Shown: piece after piece, positions 35,645-47,173 of the stretch
Layout: every line of letters begins with the position of its first letter
How positions within the stretch are numbered: the stretch's first letter is position 1
Assembly (NCBI GenBank): GCA_003008705.1
Contig: PDUO01000003.1
Span: 1,186,793-1,250,792 of the forward strand
Length of the DNA: 64,000 bases
Reading direction: 5' to 3'
DNA from: Pezicula radicicola
Lineage: Eukaryota; Ascomycota; Leotiomycetes; Helotiales; Dermateaceae
The notes under the pieces: generated by a model
The model's database searches: none
Told to the model about the DNA's origin: nothing
Seen by the model: only the letters and a program-made list of their open reading frames with translations
Position numbers and translations under genes: made by a program

Positions 35645-37552
35645 AATTGGCGGCTTTGGAAATAATGGCCCTGACTGAAATCCTCGTTTGAAGGAGGTAC
35701 GTCACAGGAAATTCGAGTGGACGTGTTTGCATGCGGTTCGACCTCCATTGTTGGTGCTTTTGTAGATAATTTGTTGTATATAAATTCATCTTCTCTGAGT
35801 CTGTCACATAGAACAGCAGCTGCAGTAGATTCACTATAATTGCCAGAGTTGATCTTCTCTTTTTTTAAAGGAATCAAAAGAAAGATCTAAGGCGCAGTAC
35901 CTAGGGTAGGTAGGTATAGATCTTATAAACGTTCCCTTAGAGAGAAATAGTAATTCGTGTTTACTATCTGTAGATTCTATACTTAAAACGCAGCCTCGAC
36001 CGCTCGCTAAATTTAGCTTAACTGTAGACCCTTAAGAAGCATTTACCAGGTCGTTTAATAGAATTAAGTAGTAAGCGTACCTAACAATGCTCTCTTATTA
36101 CATTATGTTACCAGATATGATATAAACGTAATATAGAGCTTACTACCTGCCTTATCCAGTAAATAAAGATAGGTTGTAGTAGAAGTCCTGGCTTCATTGT
36201 TGAACTGAAGTGAAGTATATGGCGTAAATTGTGCATGTGCCTAAGTCTTACGTGTGGGAATTATATTGGAGATGCTATATGCATACTGTATAGTAATCTA
36301 TAGACATGTAACAATTTCTAGGAAACTAGTAAACCTAGCTGAAAGATCCTTTGCCTTGAACAAACATGTGGATCTTTTACAACGAAATAGGTAGGTATTC
36401 GAAATGATGCACGAGAACTAGAGCCTTAAAAAAGGTTAGAATCAAATAAGGAAGGTGTTTAACGAAGAGAGGAGGCACAGCCAAGTCATCTGTTCACGTA
36501 TAGGCCATGTCTAGTTTTTTTTAATTAGAATTCGTGACGTCGATAATTTTGTTCTCAGGTAGTAAGCAGTGTTACAATAGCCTTGGGACTAATGTATGAA
36601 GTCCGTCTACTGCATGTCATGCACTCCGTCTTATGCGTTGACGTCGATCCCGGATTTAAGCAGTCGCTGAACGACTAAGTTGTGCCTGCCTCTTTCGTAC
36701 AAAGGTTTCTAAAATGTATCACCGATAATAATCGTACTCTCATTTACCATTCCTCAGTCCAGATCGCTCCTATAATCTAAGGTTATCATTTTACTTCCAC
36801 TCAATTTACTCTGTATTAGGCGAGGTTTTTATCGACCTAAAATTCCTTATCTGTACGTATAAAGCTGGAAATCAATTGTCATTGACAACTTAAATATAGT
36901 TTCTTTGGAGCCGCGTGATCCTTTTTCCCATGTTCGTAGTACTATACAGTAGTACTAGTATCAGAATTTAGGTTGCGGCACATTTTCCCAAGGGCACCAT
37001 GGGGAACTGTTTGATAGCCGCCGTGCCGACCCGTTGGTGGCTGTCAGAATCTAGGACTTTTTTATTACGCGAAAGCTTGTGAAAGCTTGTCTTTGTACAT
37101 GGATATGCTAAGCCCTATAGCCAGTCAATTAACTCTTCTCTACTTTCGTAGAATAAGCTGAATATAGGCTCAAATGCCTCCTTACATGTATGTAGTAAAT
37201 ATTACGTAGAGGACTTCTTCTTGTACGTAGGAATAACAAGCCGTTACAGCCGTTTAACCAGTAAATTAACCTTTCTACTTCCTACTCTGTAGAGTAAGCC
37301 GTATACAAGGCCAATTATCTCCTTACATGTTTTTTGCACATATTACAGTACGTAAAATAAGCTATACAGCTGTCAACCACTACATATCTTACAGACCAAT
37401 TGCGCTCTCGAAATAACTATAAGAACCAAGCCTTAGCAACATCCAACATCCATAACTCACAGAATCACAGATTTACTCATTTCACAACCTCCTCATATCA
37501 AGACCTTAAGAAAAAAATCACTTTACACCATCCAAATCTACCTCCAGCTAAA
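35645..37552. other. AT-rich gene-free region with decayed repeats
   Basis: Nearly 2 kb without usable open frames, with many short AT runs and stop codons in all frames. It contains a diverged tandem pair (see next entry) and an AGGTAGGTAGG tract near 35908. The composition resembles mutated, repeat-derived sequence. Confidence 0.5.
37109..37353. repeat. Diverged tandem duplication of about 100 bp
   Basis: Copy one is about 37109-37208 and copy two about 37238-37353. Shared landmarks occur in the same order: AAGCC...AGCC, CAGT..ATTAAC, CTACTTTC/CTACTTCC, TAGA.TAAGC, CTCCTTACATGT and TATTACGTA/TATTACAGTACGTA. Differences are scattered substitutions and small indels, so the duplication is old. 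Confidence 0.7.
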
Positions 37553-37726
37553 ATGCGTTCTCCAACACTAATCGTCCTCACCTTCGTAGTAGCCTTTGCA
37601 GCTGCTGGATGTCCTGGTGGAGATGGTAACGAATGCTGCCCTGAAGGACAGTGGTATGTATATAGCGCCACACCAGGCATAATATCCAGCAGTGATACTG
37701 ATACTGAATTATACTGTAAGAGATAG
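37553..37726 (+). CDS. Very small secreted cysteine-containing protein
   Basis: An ATG at 37553 opens a 57-residue frame: signal peptide MRSPTLIVLTFVVAFAAA, then GCPGGDGNECCPEGQWY and a short tail with one more cysteine (five in all). The spacing C-x7-CC suggests a small disulphide-rich secreted protein. A GTATGT donor lies at 37653, just inside the Trp codon, so the true gene may splice to a later exon, for instance after the TTGTAG at about 37792. No homologous family is recognised. It lies in AT-rich, gene-poor ground, where effector-like genes are often found. Confidence 0.45.
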   Translation: MRSPTLIVLTFVVAFAAAGCPGGDGNECCPEGQWYVYSATPGIISSSDTDTELYCKR

Positions 37727-38605
37727 AGAAAGCCGACTGATGATTAAATATGCCTTGGATGGTATTGGCCCATATGTATGTGTTCCTTGTAGAACACCGG
37801 AGTCTGAATACCCTGTTCACTGCTGCTGAGCAGATGCTACGGTCTACGTTACCACGAAGCAACACAATAGAACACGATCGGGTTACATAATAGATTGATG
37901 GATCGTATAAGGTACATTCGTTTCTAAGTAGATAGGAATTTCGCTTTTCCCCGTAATTTCAATCATTAAAATAACACTTCAAAATTTTGGGAAACAGCAG
38001 AATATCCAGTCTATGTGATAACTTCGGGTCGAAGTCTTCGGGGCGTAATGATTCTTTTTTGTTCTTGATGTCTTCGCTAATAAGCGACCATGTAGTAGCC
38101 AAGAAAAAAAGTAGTCGCTTATGACTCGCAGTAGGGCTGATACCGGAACCCTGGATTTATAGTAAGGTAAATACGATGCCACCGATTCGTCTAATTCAGA
38201 GAGAACTACCAATCGATTATGATTGCAGTACCTGCTATCTGCATGTGTCCGGGAGGCGCAGTATATTTCCTGACGTTTAAGTTGCGCCTGAAGGATCGGG
38301 TGAGTGTAGAGAGATACAGTAAACCCCCTCGCTGGATGGACATTTGGAACATAGCTTCTTAAACTCTACTGAGAATGGTTCGTGGTGTAGAATTAGATGA
38401 TTAGGGAGAGGCGGTTCACGTTTTGCGGGGGGGTCGGGGACTACATAGAGTAGGAAGCACTAGAGCACTGCTAAACCTTATTTTCCTTATAATTATGTAT
38501 TCTCTAATGACCTAGTTCTATTTACAGTTACCTATACTATTATTAATCTAAGAGCGTATCAACCTGAGCTTCCGACCTCAAATTCTGTTTTGCGTTTACG
38601 ACAAG
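37727..38605. other. Intergenic, no gene recognised
   Basis: AT-rich spacer between the small secreted protein and the Hsp70-like locus. Only short unsupported frames. Confidence 0.35.
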
Positions 38606-40937
38606 ATGTCTAACGCGCAGCACTCTGGACCTCTCGCAGTCTGGAATCAATCAAGAGAAGGTAAATAGAAGTACTCCGTTATGTCGACGGGTTTTAACTA
38701 GTCCTTTGATTGCTAGATAATAGGCGACGTAGGCTCATCATTGGTATTGATCCTGGCACAACACGGTTTATTGTGGCCTCCGCACAATTTCCTTCAAGGA
38801 GCTTTGTACCAGACATTCGATTAGTCGAGAATGACCCGCTTCTTACCAGAACTTTAGCAGGTCTGACCAGCTGTATAGTTATTATCCACCAAGTGCCCTA
38901 CTCTATTAGAAATCACCGGGCTTGCTCAAACCTCCGCCGAAAACTGGTTACAGAATGACCGTCGCTTTGGAAGCTGGGACTTATGATCCAGACCTATATT
39001 TCCCAAGGTGGAAGATCATGTTCCACAACATTATGAATGATCCAAGCATGGTAATTTTCAACAGCGAACCCAGCACAAGCTGGATAAGTTGCGCAAGACC
39101 AAGAAAGAGTTGGCAATGGATTTTGTCGGATATTTGTACGACAAGTTGCTCCTTGAAGGCGAGGACAATCTTGAGATACTGCATTCAACTTGGGGTGAGC
39201 CCCTTTGCAACTTCGATATTGAAATTGTAGCTGCAGTACCGCCAGGTCGTTTTGTGATAGATCATTCTGTAGTTTTCGACTCTTTTGTGCAGTGCCCGAT
39301 CAAGTCACATCAAGTGTTTCTCGTATCGGAATCGGAAGCCTTGTTATGCTCATGGACTGCCCGCGAGTTAACTTCGCACAACTGGGAGGTACGAAAGTCA
39401 AGATTCAAAGGGACACACAAAAAGTCCTTCTAACACTTGTTTCCTAGGAAGGCAAGAACTTACACCATTGCAGATGCTAGGGGCGGAATTTGTGTAAGAG
39501 CACAAGTCCTTGGCACGAGCAGGCAATAAGCTAATTTGTATCGAAGTCGTTAGTTAGGTATCGATTAGATAGAGTAGACCCCCCAGGGTTCGTGCAAGAG
39601 TTTGGAAGCCAGAGTAAGTCACCTTTAGCTCACTGTAACATGTTTCTAACGCTACTATAGGTATCGTATGTGGTGCAGAAACCATTTCTGAAGCTTTCTT
39701 CAATCTTGCAAACATGAAGCTTCCTAAAGAATACCCCGAACGAGATGTGGTCTTGGTCCAGATGAGGTGCAGATTTGATGAGGGATACAAATTGACATTT
39801 GGGGAGTCCCTTGAATATTCTGACGTAGATAACTTCTACGGCATGGGACCTGGAAGCTATTACTACGATACAAAGACACAGATAAAATTCACTTTGTAAG
39901 TCCAAAATACCTACATATGTATCTCCCTGCTTGTATTCCTTAGCAATGAAATTGAAAAGTGTTTCGCCGGCTGCGTGACCCCACAGATGTAAGCAAAGCC
40001 GCATATCCTGGTTAACTAGAATGCTGAATATTAGAAATACATTGTCTGTGGAGGCGGCTTATTCGCCAACCCATACGTCGTAAGCAACATATTTCTTTGT
40101 TAAGCTCTTGAAACACTGACTCCGCAAACATATGTCAAGGCTCTTACTCCTGCTCTTTGAGAAAAGCATAGTACTAATCTGTTGAAGTGGAAGAAAATAA
40201 AGAAAACATATGGAAGTAGATTCAACATAATCCGAGTTGATGATGAGTAAATATCACGGCAGCTTCCATTTCTTATAAATTAGTTTGCTAATACACTTAA
40301 AGTAAGAGCTACGTAGTTAATTGAGCTGTGCTTACTCGCCTAAACTTAAGATTCGACACCGTTGTTACTAGGCGTGCAGTTTCTCTAAGCCATGGAGTAA
40401 CGACTCAGATGGAAGTCGATCATGAGATCCGGAGCCCCCCTCAATATGCCCGTCTCCGTACGAGTATTGACGCAGATAACGCTAAAGAATATTATGATGT
40501 ACTGCAGTTGGCTTGTGAAAAGGCAAGTACATTCGCCCGTTTACTTGCTGTATGCTAGCACTGACAAGGACCAGGGAGACGAAGTACCTCCTGAACACGA
40601 ACTTAAATCGGAGTCGACCTTCGAAAACGCTAGAACCAGAGTCATCGCTTTGAAAAGGCCATCTATGGACTTCGAGGATGTGCTGTTGAGCATTGACTGG
40701 CATCCGGGTGATGACGAATACACACCACTTGATGCGAACGGAGAACTCATTGACCACCTTGGCGATCCAGGTAATTATCAATTAAGCCTTTACTGGCGAG
40801 TGAAAGCTGATCTTTTGTGTGGAGTCGATATTAATTTTGAGGAAGAGACGAAAGTCGAGTGGAACCCAGAAGGTCTCGGGCTCCCTGTCACATGCCTAGA
40901 GTATGTCCATAAGAACAGGAACGTCAAAGCGCATTGA
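38606..40937 (+). pseudogene. Hsp70-like (HSPA12-type) ATPase gene, frame-disrupted
   Basis: Exon 1 begins at 38606 (MSNAQHSGPLAVWNQSRE) and splices at 38660/38717 into NRRRRLIIGIDPGTTRF, the phosphate-1 motif of the Hsp70/actin ATPase fold. Later blocks fit the fungal Hsp70-like family: KLDKLRKTKKELAMDFVGYL, FDIEIVAAVP, VFLVSESEAL, KYIVCGGGLFANPYV (adenosine/phosphate-2 region), WKKIKKTYGSRFNIIRVDD and a C-terminal part to 40937. The blocks lie in different frames. Some shifts are explained by introns (for example 40080-40187), but the change near 39055 has no good splice sites and the segment from 38870 to 39050 does not read through. I therefore treat it as decayed. An intact gene with unusual introns remains possible. 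Confidence 0.55.
40080..40187 (+). repeat. Introner-like intron, copy 2
   Basis: A 108-nt intron (GTAAGC...TTGAAG) between CCATACGTC and TGGAAG in the Hsp70-like locus. It aligns end to end with the 118-nt intron at 13584-13701 of an unrelated secreted-protein gene. Shared segments include GTAAGCAACATATTTC, GTCAAGGCTC/CTCAAGGCTC, ACTC.T.CTCTTTG and CATAGTACT.AT.TGTTGAAG. Confidence 0.75.
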
Positions 40938-42348
40938 AGGCTCAGATACTCGATCCAGATGTGGTGTGAGAAGACTTGCACATATTACTGGGTTAAAGCC
41001 TGATTACCTAAAAAGGTGAACAGCGGACGACATTCCATATTTCGTTCGGGCCCTATTCGTTCGAGGCCTCTGATGCTAGGTCGGAATATGTCAGGTCTTA
41101 AAGAGTTTCGAACTTGGAAGTGGGATAGCTCAAGGACCCGATGGTGAAAGTACACAATCTCGATCGTCCAGGAAGTGTGCTGCCTCGCCAGAACGCTCTG
41201 CCCTCGCAATCTGGTTGACTTCCGGAGGGACATTGGACTTGCTAAAAAGGCGCACGCCGTGAATGTCTCCAGAAAACGAAGCCGGGGCATTCCAGTATCC
41301 GCTCGTGTGCCTGCAGTCGATGCTGTTAGTTTTTTCTACCTTCATTTTGCGTATGAGAGACTTGTTAATGATGTTCAAAGTCATCCTCGAGAGTTCAACT
41401 TCAACGCTCTCCATCACGCTCATCAACAATGACCTCGAGAAACGACGAAAATAGTTCATACACCATCTTTGGCAATCTACAGCGGAATGAGAGAATTTCC
41501 CGCAGACAAAAAGAAGCTCAATTGGAGCGCTCAACTGTAGTGTGATAGCAGCAGGCATAAGAGACTGGCCCGGCGGGACTAGGGAAACTCGGGATTGCTT
41601 CAGACTAGCATAGTCACGTTACACAAGAGCCAATTTTAACGCCCTCTATCTTTTACTCCACTCTATTTTTGCATCCTTATATTCGTAAGTTTCGGTAAAG
41701 TGAAGAGAGCAGCATCGAATGTCAACACGCGACTTCGCTTAGAAGCTACTCCCCTTTTGAATACAAATAGTCTTAGCATAGAAACCAACATAGGAACTAG
41801 CTATTAAAATCAAAGAAGCTTGCTCTCCTACGATATAGAGTCTATATTGTCTTAAGTTAAAGGCGAAGCAGAATATAAGCTTCTAGTTGTCTAATATTTA
41901 GCTATTTCTATACGTTCAATAGTGTAACAGCATGTTCCCGTCTGACAGAGGCTTATAACTAGCCTTACTATATCTCTTTATAATAGAGGTCTATAAGTAA
42001 GGGTCTACGGTATATAGAGCATACAATAAGTTTGTACTAACTTTTCGATACCCCGGACTCTGAACTTCGGATGGACCCTTACGGGGCGGCCCGCCACGTC
42101 AAACGGCTGAACTTCGTAGAAACCGCCGAATTACGAAGCACGAAAGGTACAAAGGTAGAAAGGTCAGTGGAACCCACTATTTATGGATATTCACTGCTGT
42201 CAGCCTGTCATTAACAACCCACAAAAATAATGCTACAGAGTTCCTACGACATTTTCATCCGTCTGACTTATCGTGGTTATTTGTTCTGTTTTCCCTCTCC
42301 GGATCGACTGCACCTACCTGCACCTGTGCCTCAGCCTCGAACACCACC
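40938..42348. other. AT-rich intergenic region
   Basis: About 1.4 kb without a supportable gene. A minus frame at 41558-41130 has no recognised domain. From 41690 to 42060 the sequence is strongly AT-rich with many TATA and stop triplets. Several CGG triplets lie at 42050-42130 in the promoter of the next gene. Confidence 0.35.
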
Positions 42349-44197
42349 ATGTCTGGCAACAACGCTGCTGACGAACTGACTCCGGTTCCTGAAAATGGCC
42401 ATGTCGATGTTGTACGTTTTTCGTTCAATGCTATGTCGTACCCTCGGCATCACCAGCCCCCACCCACTGTACAGAAGAAGAAGAAATATAATTATCGCGA
42501 ACTAATAGCTACTCTCGAATTAGGATACCTTCGATGATGGAGACTCAGCTCTCGGTGATGATGACTGGCAATCGTAAGTTACTATACTCGCCGTACAAGA
42601 AATGTGGTGTAGAATGCTGATGACAAAAGCGATACGACATCCTTGGCATCAGCCTATGTACGAGGACATATAGAAAATGGGAGGAAGTATGTGATCTCAA
42701 GACTGCTTGAAACGAAGTATGGAGAGGCTGATATAAGTACAATAATAGATACCAGACAGTCAGAGAAGGCAAGTACTGGTAAGACACTGAATCAGCATCC
42801 AATATCTTTAAATGTCTCTGACATCATTACAGGGGTCCGTCGGACGAAAAGCAGTTCGATACTATGGAACTTGCGTATGTTAAACATTTTCTTAATTATA
42901 CATATGTTCTACTAATTTGGTACGTAGTCATCTTGTGAACGCAATTTTGGACAGCCAAAATTCGAATCAATTGTTCTATTCACCTATTGGTGACAAACCC
43001 CAAGTGAGTACTTGGCCATCAAATACATTAACTTGATATCTGATAACCATATAGAACATCCTTGACATTGGTACAGGAGAAGGAACCTGGGCAATGTAGG
43101 TCTCCTATCTAATTCTCGTGGCAAAATATATATTGACTAGTATCTTACAGCGAAGTTGCAGACAAATGGCCTTCGGGTAAGACTGAAGAATTCATGATGT
43201 GTTATGCTTGAGTTCCTGATAGATAATCATAGCAACCGTATACGGCATTGACCTCTACCCTCCACCAGCAGTAGTAAGTCAAACACCTTTTACCTTGCCT
43301 CAGCATACCATTCTATGTACTTTTACATCGTCGCCCTTCGCCCTGCTTCTTGTTGCCTTTGAAAACTTGTTATATCAACTTGTTCTAATAACTAAAACAA
43401 CAAATACATCACTAACACAATAATCATCTAGTGGGTACCACCCAACTGTCTCTTTCAAGTTGACGATGTTACACTCCCATGGCCATTCCCCGTAAAGTTT
43501 GATCTTGTTCACATGAGAATGCTTTACGGTGCATTTACCGATGAAGAATCCGAAACCGTCTACCAATCCGCCTACAAGTAAGTCACCTCCACCATTATTG
43601 TCTTTTCTCATCGAAACCTTATCCTAAACCTTTTTACATCCTCTCCTCAATACTTAGACTAAAATGTGACAAGAAATCTCTTACCCGGTGGATGGATAGA
43701 GCAATGGGAAATGGATATCCGACCAATGTGCGACGATGATTCCATCCCAGAAGATTCCATCTTCAGAGACTGGGGTGAAAATTTCCTTGGTTGCGCAGAA
43801 AGATCTGGACGTCCTCTCAACACACAAACAACAATGAGAGCTTCAATTGAGAAAGCTGGATTCGTTAATGTTCAAGAGAAGGAATATAAGTGTCCTATTG
43901 GAGGATGGCCTAAACATAAGATCTATAAGGATGCTGGGAGAGTTAATAAGGCGCAATGGTTGGCTGGTGTTGAGGGTTGGGCTATGTGGCTTCTTACTAA
44001 ACACGGCGCTCCTACTCCTTGGATGCCTGAGGAGGTTCAGGTCTACGTCGCTAAGATGAGGTTGGCTTTGAATGATCCTAAGATTCATGCTTATAATCTT
44101 GGGTATGTCTTCTACTTCTTCTTTCTTTTATTGGGTATTTGCTGATCTTTATAGTCGTCGGGTTTGGGCTCAGACGCCCTTGGAAGATAAGCCATGA
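42349..44197 (+). CDS. LaeA-like SAM-dependent methyltransferase
   Basis: Twelve exons: 42349-42411, 42524-42573, 42630-42690, 42738-42778, 42833-42874, 42928-43003, 43055-43095, 43151-43176, 43233-43273, 43432-43577, 43674-44102 and 44155-44197. They join to 352 residues. The N-terminus is acidic (DTFDDGDSALGDDDW); ENGRKY and VREGKYWGPSDEKQFD follow, as in the fungal LaeA-like class. SAM motif I is DIGTGEGTWA at residues 115-124, followed by GIDLYPPP (motif II), FQVDDVTLPWPF and FDLVHMRMLYGAF, and LLPGGWIEQWEM (motif III). The C-terminal half has the family's WAMWLLTKHGAPTPW. Members range from global regulators of secondary metabolism to pathway methyltransferases; which applies here cannot be told. 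Most exons are 26-76 nt, so gene finders are likely to break it. Confidence 0.85.
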
Positions 44198-45664
44198 GGA
44201 CTGGAGACCGTGTTAATTTGTACATCTAATTATGAAGTCTATAATACCACCATATGTTTGTTAGTTTAGTTTTACAAACTATACAGAACAGGTTTGGTGT
44301 CTCTAGGCTTTGGATAACCACTGTCTTTACTCATACGAAACTAATGTAAGTCAAGGGGTATTTGATACTTTCACATCTACAGCAGGTAATGAAATAAGCT
44401 ACTTGAATCAAGTGAGTTACTCAAACTAAGTAAGTTACTTTAATCAAATTTTAAGTGGGTGACCTAAATCAACTGAGTTGAGTAAAAGACCCTTGGGACT
44501 CTTATTTCAGACTCTTTGTTAGAAATATTGCTTACAAATAGGCTCTAAGCACCGGAATCTTCGGGAACTCTATTCAGTCTTATATGTGGTGTGGCAACCA
44601 CACATCTAAATAGCTTCATCAATTACATGAATATAGACAATTCATCCTATTATTCCTAACACTCTTAAATGTCTTATACGGTCACGTGACAGAGACCACA
44701 TTTCTCTCTTAGAGAAGATGCATTGTAAAAAGTTCTCGTTGGCCACGTAAAAGTGCACCAAGGTCACTCCATATATCGGCCTATAGTCCCAATGACTATT
44801 ACAGTTCAACTTTTGACACAGCGATCCTCGATAGAGCGATAATCGCGGTTCTAACGATTAAGGCGCTGGTACGGATTTGCCCTCCTAGTATGCTATAGCG
44901 ATAATGTTACCCGTTATATAACGATCTCGCGTAATATCTCTCCTTCTTAGGGACCTTGGCGTATCGTACTGTCAAGAGTTGACTATTAAGCGACGAAGAC
45001 AAGAAGAGGATGATATCATTGAGCTTTCTGGATCATGGAAGCTTTTAAATTAAAAGAAGACTTAAAGTCCCCATTTTCCAAAGAGCGTTAATTTGAATAT
45101 TAAGGAACTTAGTTCTCTTTGAGGGGTACTGATCCTCATTTCTAAGTATAGTTACTTATTCTAATACTTGGTTAAACAGACAATAATTTTTTTAACCTGG
45201 ATAGGACACAAGTGACAACAACCTTTCAAAATCAGATGGTCTCTAAGAGGTCCTATAAAGTATCTACAGCGTGGCCTAACTTAGCAAATCATGTCATGCC
45301 CGGACCCGGATTTCCTAAAGCCGTTTGCCAAGTATCTCTCATCTCTCTTAGCGATGCCGAGGAAGTTAACATTCCATAATTATGGTTCCTCATCCATGTT
45401 TCTGTGCTTGAAAAGCTGCTGAAAAACTTAAAATTAAAATTGAAACAAAATGTAAAAGGAATAAACTTTGTGAAAGTACCTCTATATTAATAATGTAGAG
45501 AATTAATTGAAAAGACTTGGTTGCGATATATGAACACATTAAGTGGATTTTTCGCCTAGTGTCTTATGATGATACCTCCGTATATGAATCAGTATCACCC
45601 CCCATCTCTATAGGAGAATCAACTAGGTTTCATTCTTTTAACCCAGTCCGCTCTCTTATCCAAA
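44198..45664. other. Intergenic with minisatellite
   Basis: About 1.5 kb with no supportable gene, AT-rich throughout. It holds the 18-bp-period repeat described next and the promoter of the FAD oxidase at its right end. Confidence 0.4.
44399..44486. repeat. Degenerate 18-bp minisatellite
   Basis: Consecutive units resemble each other: GCTACTTGAATCAAGTGA, GTTACTCAAACTAAGTAA, GTTACTTTAATCAA (with an insertion), GTGACCTAAATCAACTGA. The consensus is about GTTACTTAAATCAAGTGA. A related piece in inverse orientation lies near 56938-56975. Confidence 0.7.
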
Positions 45665-47173
45665 ATGGTTTCTCCATCGGCGAAGACATTAGCTAGCGTA
45701 TTACTCGTAGCATCTCTCTGCAGCCTCACATCTGCAACTTCAAACGATACAATACTTCGATCATGTCTAGATCTCTCCGGAATCCCGACCAGTTACCCAG
45801 ACATAAACACAACAACCTGGGCCAACGAAACCTCAGCATGGCAATTAAGAATTCAACCCAGTCCAGCCGCAGTAACCTATCCTACAACTTCCTCTCAAAT
45901 AGCTTCCATACTAAGCTGTGCAAATCAATCATCTACTAAAGTGGCCTGCCTCAATGGAGGTCATTCTTATGGAGCTTATGGACTTGGTGGTAATGATGAC
46001 GCATTAATTATAAATATGGAAAACTTCAAATCAGTTTCTTTTGATGAAGAGACTGGATTGTTCAGTTATGGTGGTGGAAGTATTGTCGGTGAAGCAGCGA
46101 CTTGGCTTTGGGAGAACCATGGTTTGCATTTTCCACACGTACGTGCCAACCGCGTTGGATTTGCAGGTTCATCAATCGGTGGAGGATTCGGAAGTACATC
46201 ACGATTTCTCGGGACTCCAATGGATAACCTAGAAAGTGTACAATATATGTTTTACAACGGTACAATTCTCAATTGTTCAAGAACTGAGAATTCGGATCTT
46301 TTCTGGGTTGCACAAGGTGCTGGTTCTTCTTACGGTGTCTTACTTTCCCTGACATCTAAAACTTGGAAACCTGAGTTCGACCAGGTGACGAATTATACTA
46401 TTACTCTTACAGATAGTAGTTTCGAAACCGGTATCAACGCTCTCTTATCTATTCAAGACTATGCTCTCAATGAATGTCCAGATACCCTATCCATGCGATG
46501 GTCATTAACAGCACCACCATACACCGGTTCAGGATTCTATTATGGCGACCCAACCAACTTCACCACAGCCATCTCACCACTTCTAGAACGACTAGGAGAC
46601 ACGGCAAACATAACAACATCAGTATCCAGTTTCTGGGACATGGAAAATATAGCAACACCAGGACTAAACACAACCATCGAAACATACCCAGCAAGAAACT
46701 TCTACCTCCAAGCTCTAACACTCCAAGCCAACAAACCTCTAACGTATGCCTCCGCTTCCGCGCTTTACAACTTCACAACCTTGGCTTTCAACCGTACTGA
46801 TATCACTAAATTTGGATTTCTGGATCTTTGGGGTGGTGTTTCGAGGGATATTAAGGATACAGATACTTCTTTTGCTCATGCTAATAATCTATGGCTTATT
46901 CGATGGGAAGGTCGTTTGGCAACTGGACTTACTGAATTCCCTACTGATGGCATCAGTTATATGCAGGAGGGATTCAAGCCCTTCCAGGATCAGCTTGCGG
47001 TTGAGGGGATCCCGCTTCGTGGGTTCGTCAATTATCGTGATACTGAGTTGAGGGTTGATGAGTGGAGTGCTCGTTTATATGGGGAGAACTTTGTTAGGAT
47101 GCAGGAGATCAAGGCTAGTGTTGATCCGACGGCCATGTTTACTACTAACCCTCAGAGCATTCCTCTGCCTTGA
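45665..47173 (+). CDS. Secreted FAD-linked oxidase, berberine-bridge type
   Basis: A single exon of 502 residues. A signal peptide (about residues 1-24, to SATS) is followed by a PCMH-type FAD domain: VTYPTTSSQIASILSCANQS, then CLNGGHSYGAYG, where His100 is the expected covalent flavin histidine. Later come GFAGSSIGGGFGSTSR and ENSDLFWVAQGAGSSYGV. The C-terminal BBE motif is present (FVNYRDTELRVDEW, LYGENFVRMQEIK, VDPTAMF). Many N-glycosylation sequons support secretion. The second flavin-linking cysteine of 6-S-cysteinyl enzymes seems to be missing: the loop reads FPHVRANRVGFAG. Members oxidise carbohydrates or alkaloid-like metabolites; the substrate is unknown. Confidence 0.9.
   Translation: MVSPSAKTLASVLLVASLCSLTSATSNDTILRSCLDLSGIPTSYPDINTTTWANETSAWQLRIQPSPAAVTYPTTSSQIASILSCANQSSTKVACLNGGHSYGAYGLGGNDDALIINMENFKSVSFDEETGLFSYGGGSIVGEAATWLWENHGLHFPHVRANRVGFAGSSIGGGFGSTSRFLGTPMDNLESVQYMFYNGTILNCSRTENSDLFWVAQGAGSSYGVLLSLTSKTWKPEFDQVTNYTITLTDSSFETGINALLSIQDYALNECPDTLSMRWSLTAPPYTGSGFYYGDPTNFTTAISPLLERLGDTANITTSVSSFWDMENIATPGLNTTIETYPARNFYLQALTLQANKPLTYASASALYNFTTLAFNRTDITKFGFLDLWGGVSRDIKDTDTSFAHANNLWLIRWEGRLATGLTEFPTDGISYMQEGFKPFQDQLAVEGIPLRGFVNYRDTELRVDEWSARLYGENFVRMQEIKASVDPTAMFTTNPQSIPLP

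Noticed and set aside
44800..45200. Possible transposon remnant in AT-rich sequence
   Set aside because: No terminal repeats, transposase motif or consistent frame could be found.
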